Origin: an uncultured Bacilli bacterium | Lineage (GTDB): Bacteria; Bacillota_I; Bacilli_A; ML615J-28; CAG-313 | Assembly (NCBI GenBank): GCA_944326155.1 | Contig: CALVCV010000015.1 | Location: 1 to 34,286 of the forward strand | Direction: 5' to 3' | DNA length: 34,286 bases | In this document: in pieces, positions 32,670 through 34,286 of the stretch | Position numbering within the stretch: position 1 is the stretch's first letter | How the letters are laid out: each line of letters starts with the position of its first letter | The notes under the pieces: generated by a model | Database searches by the model: none | What the model saw: the letters and a program-made list of their open reading frames with translations, nothing else | What the model was told of the DNA's origin: nothing | Program-made: the position numbers and the translations under genes

Positions 32670-33761
32670 ATGAATATAAGTTCAATAATAAAAGAATTAA
32701 GACAAAAGAAAAAGATGTCTCAAGAAGAGCTTGCAGAATATTTAGGTGTATCAACACAAGCTGTATCAAGATGGGAAACATCAGTAAGTTATCCTGATAT
32801 TACTTTATTACCTCTTATAGCTAATGTGTTCAATGTAACAGTTGATTATTTGTTAGGTACTGATAAGTTTAAAAATGATAAATTAATTGAAGAAGTTAAA
32901 AAAGAATATCATAAATACCAAGTTAAAGGTGATAATGTTGGAGCACATAAATATATGAAGGAAATTTATGAGAAATATCCACACGTAGAAAAGTTGCAAC
33001 TAATATATGCAGACGCATGTAATTGTGCGTATAATGTAAATAGACAATATATTGATGATGCTATAGAAATAATTGAAAGATTAGTTAGAACTACACTTAA
33101 TGATGATATTAAATTTGAAGCATATGATACATTATTCTGGTTGTATAATAAAAAAGAAAACAAAGAAAAGATGAAGGATATTTTTAATAATCATATAAAA
33201 GATAAATTGAAAAAAGACTATTATTCTGAATTTATATTAGAAGGTGAGGAATTAACAATTTATTCTCAAAAAGAAATAAAAAATGTTGTTGATATGTTAT
33301 GGAGTGTAATGTTATCATTTAGATCAAATAATTCTTATGACTTAGAAACTAATATTATATTAACTGATAAGTTCAACAAAATAATGACTATATTATATGA
33401 ACATGAAGACTATGGTTTACAGGAATTATGGTTATTGAACACAATAAATCTTTTTACAGCAATTGACTGTTTAAAACTAGATAGAATAGATGATGCTTTG
33501 AACTATATAAAATTATCAGTAAAATATGCTATTGAACGAGATTCACGTCCAAATGAATTTAAACATAAATCATTATTATTAAATAGATTAGTTGATAAAC
33601 AAGACAATGTTACTTTTAGTGGAAATAAACAAATATATGGAAACAATTGTTTTACACTCTATGAAGATTTACAACGTGGTGATTTTGTAAAATTAAAAGG
33701 TAATGAAGAGTATATAAAATTATTAGAAGAATTAGCAAAACATAAAAGACAATACAATTAG
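32670..33761 (+). CDS. XRE-family helix-turn-helix regulator with long C-terminal helical domain
   Basis: A 363-residue regulator. Residues 5-62 form an HTH_3 domain: IIKELRQKKKMSQEELAEYL, then GVSTQAVSRWETSVSYPDI, ending in the VTVDYLLG motif. The remainder (about 70-363) is charged and helical, of a TPR-like character, and in such proteins usually senses a peptide or protein partner. AAAGGAG lies 8 bp before the ATG. The gene stands alone between a palindromic promoter and a terminator, beside a tRNA gene, which suggests an acquired module. The regulated genes are unknown. Confidence 0.85.
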   Translation: MNISSIIKELRQKKKMSQEELAEYLGVSTQAVSRWETSVSYPDITLLPLIANVFNVTVDYLLGTDKFKNDKLIEEVKKEYHKYQVKGDNVGAHKYMKEIYEKYPHVEKLQLIYADACNCAYNVNRQYIDDAIEIIERLVRTTLNDDIKFEAYDTLFWLYNKKENKEKMKDIFNNHIKDKLKKDYYSEFILEGEELTIYSQKEIKNVVDMLWSVMLSFRSNNSYDLETNIILTDKFNKIMTILYEHEDYGLQELWLLNTINLFTAIDCLKLDRIDDALNYIKLSVKYAIERDSRPNEFKHKSLLLNRLVDKQDNVTFSGNKQIYGNNCFTLYEDLQRGDFVKLKGNEEYIKLLEELAKHKRQYN

Positions 33762-33766
33762 TTGTT

Positions 33767-33805
33767 AAGTCAGTTAACTCAAAATAAAGGTTAGCTGGCT
33801 TTTTA
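33767..33805 (+). terminator. Terminator of the XRE regulator gene
   Basis: A 12-bp inverted repeat with two G-U pairs (33767-33778 with 33790-33801), ending in a T run to 33804. It starts 6 bp after the stop. Confidence 0.8.
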
Positions 33806-33878
33806 CTTTCTCATTTGTCTGGACTTAAATCAAGTTTTAGTACATAATTACTTGAACTACTTAAGAAAGGAGCAAATG

Positions 33879-34109
33879 ATGGAGAATAATCTTATAAGTG
33901 ATGAAGAAAGAAGAAGAGAAAAAGAGAAGATGAATAGGCTTATGGATTCAGAGTTAAGACTAAGAACTATTCACGAATTAAGATGGATATTACTTGGACT
34001 ATCGGAAGACATCAAAGATCATGATGTATACATAGAAGGACAAGAAATATTAAGTGAAATGGAAAGACAAGTATGGAAATACATTAATGGAGAAATTGAA
34101 AACTACTAA
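33879..34109 (+). CDS. Small charged helical protein, unknown
   Basis: A 76-residue protein with no cysteine, no signal peptide and no membrane segment. It is rich in Glu, Arg and Lys (SDEERRREKEKMNRLMD) and looks entirely helical, with a middle section RTIHELRWILLGLSEDIKDH and an end EMERQVWKYINGEIE. GGAG at 33869-33872 is 6 bp before ATG 33879; the adjacent ATG 33876 is only 3 bp away and less likely. A terminator follows. I do not recognise the family. Confidence 0.6.
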   Translation: MENNLISDEERRREKEKMNRLMDSELRLRTIHELRWILLGLSEDIKDHDVYIEGQEILSEMERQVWKYINGEIENY

Positions 34110-34117
34110 TGTGGATG

Positions 34118-34136
34118 AAAGGCTATAATGCCTTTT
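34118..34136 (+). terminator. Short terminator after the 76-residue gene
   Basis: AAAGGC (34118-34123), loop TATAAT, GCCTTTT (34130-34136). The stem is only 6 bp but the T run and position fit. Confidence 0.55.
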
Positions 34137-34212
34137 GTCGTTTGAAATAGAAAATTCTCACTTTGGTTAACAAGTAGCTCATCATTTGGTTTATGGTAAT
34201 ATAAAAATATTG

Positions 34213-34221
34213 TGATATAAT
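34213..34221 (+). promoter_or_regulatory. Extended -10 promoter near the window end
   Basis: TGATATAAT, the same form as the promoter at 18971, with no gene start before the window ends. It should drive a gene outside the window. Confidence 0.5.
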
Positions 34222-34259
34222 AAACATAAGTATTCAAGTAATATGATAATAAAAAAATA

Positions 34260-34277
34260 CTCATTTCGAAAAATGAG
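34260..34277 (+). other. Hairpin in a 5' leader at the window end
   Basis: CTCATTT (34260-34266) and AAATGAG (34271-34277) around CGAA. It lies about 32 bp after the predicted transcription start, so it may be a leader hairpin of a gene beyond the window, or a terminator whose T run is not visible here (none follows). Confidence 0.4.
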
Positions 34278-34286
34278 CGTGACAAG

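Noticed and set aside
1-34286. CRISPR arrays, insertion sequences, prophage or restriction systems
   Set aside because: No regularly spaced repeats, transposase, integrase, Cas or restriction-type proteins were seen.

Overview
The window is AT-rich bacterial DNA with dense, mostly plus-strand, short-spaced operons and strong Shine-Dalgarno sites. TGA is used as a stop (ends of the kinase at 11380, phoU at 14928 and smpB at 29406) and TGG encodes Trp, so the code is standard and not the mycoplasma code. Lipoprotein signal peptides, the secG-rnr-smpB order, the tig-clpX-lon order and the very low GC suggest a Bacillota/Mycoplasmatota lineage related to Bacilli, Erysipelotrichia or Acholeplasma/RF39-like bacteria. 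The genus cannot be read from the sequence.

Layout: a minus-strand tRNA-Arg(TCT) (137-213); a complete branched-chain amino acid type ABC importer, livJ-H-M-G-F (395-5309); a large phosphate locus (5499-14928) with a Na/Pi cotransporter carrying a PhoU-like tail, a PhoP/PhoR-like two-component pair, and pstS-(pyridoxal-kinase-like)-pstC-pstA-pstB-phoU; an exporter operon with two ABC ATPase/ABC-2 permease pairs (15050-18826); an Sfp-type phosphopantetheinyl transferase and a DUF885 lipoprotein (19010-21422); protein quality control genes tig, clpX and lon (21491-26409); secG-rnr-smpB followed by a TPR protein (26506-31306); a small minus-strand unknown gene; a hotdog thioesterase; tRNA-Leu(GAG) (32197-32283); and an accessory-looking tail with an XRE-type regulator and a 76-residue unknown protein.

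The most unusual signal is in the phosphate locus. PstS appears circularly permuted: the half that is normally C-terminal follows the lipoprotein signal directly, and the normally N-terminal half comes last. The same operon carries a pyridoxal-kinase-family gene between pstS and pstC, and a PstA with an extra extracytoplasmic segment that looks PDZ-like. The two-component system placed between the low-affinity and high-affinity transporters, plus TTTACA repeats at 11-bp spacing before pstS, suggests a self-contained phosphate-starvation regulon. Other points of note are a LivF with about 65 extra residues inside its nucleotide-binding domain, and a hairpin that covers the ribosome binding site of clpX.
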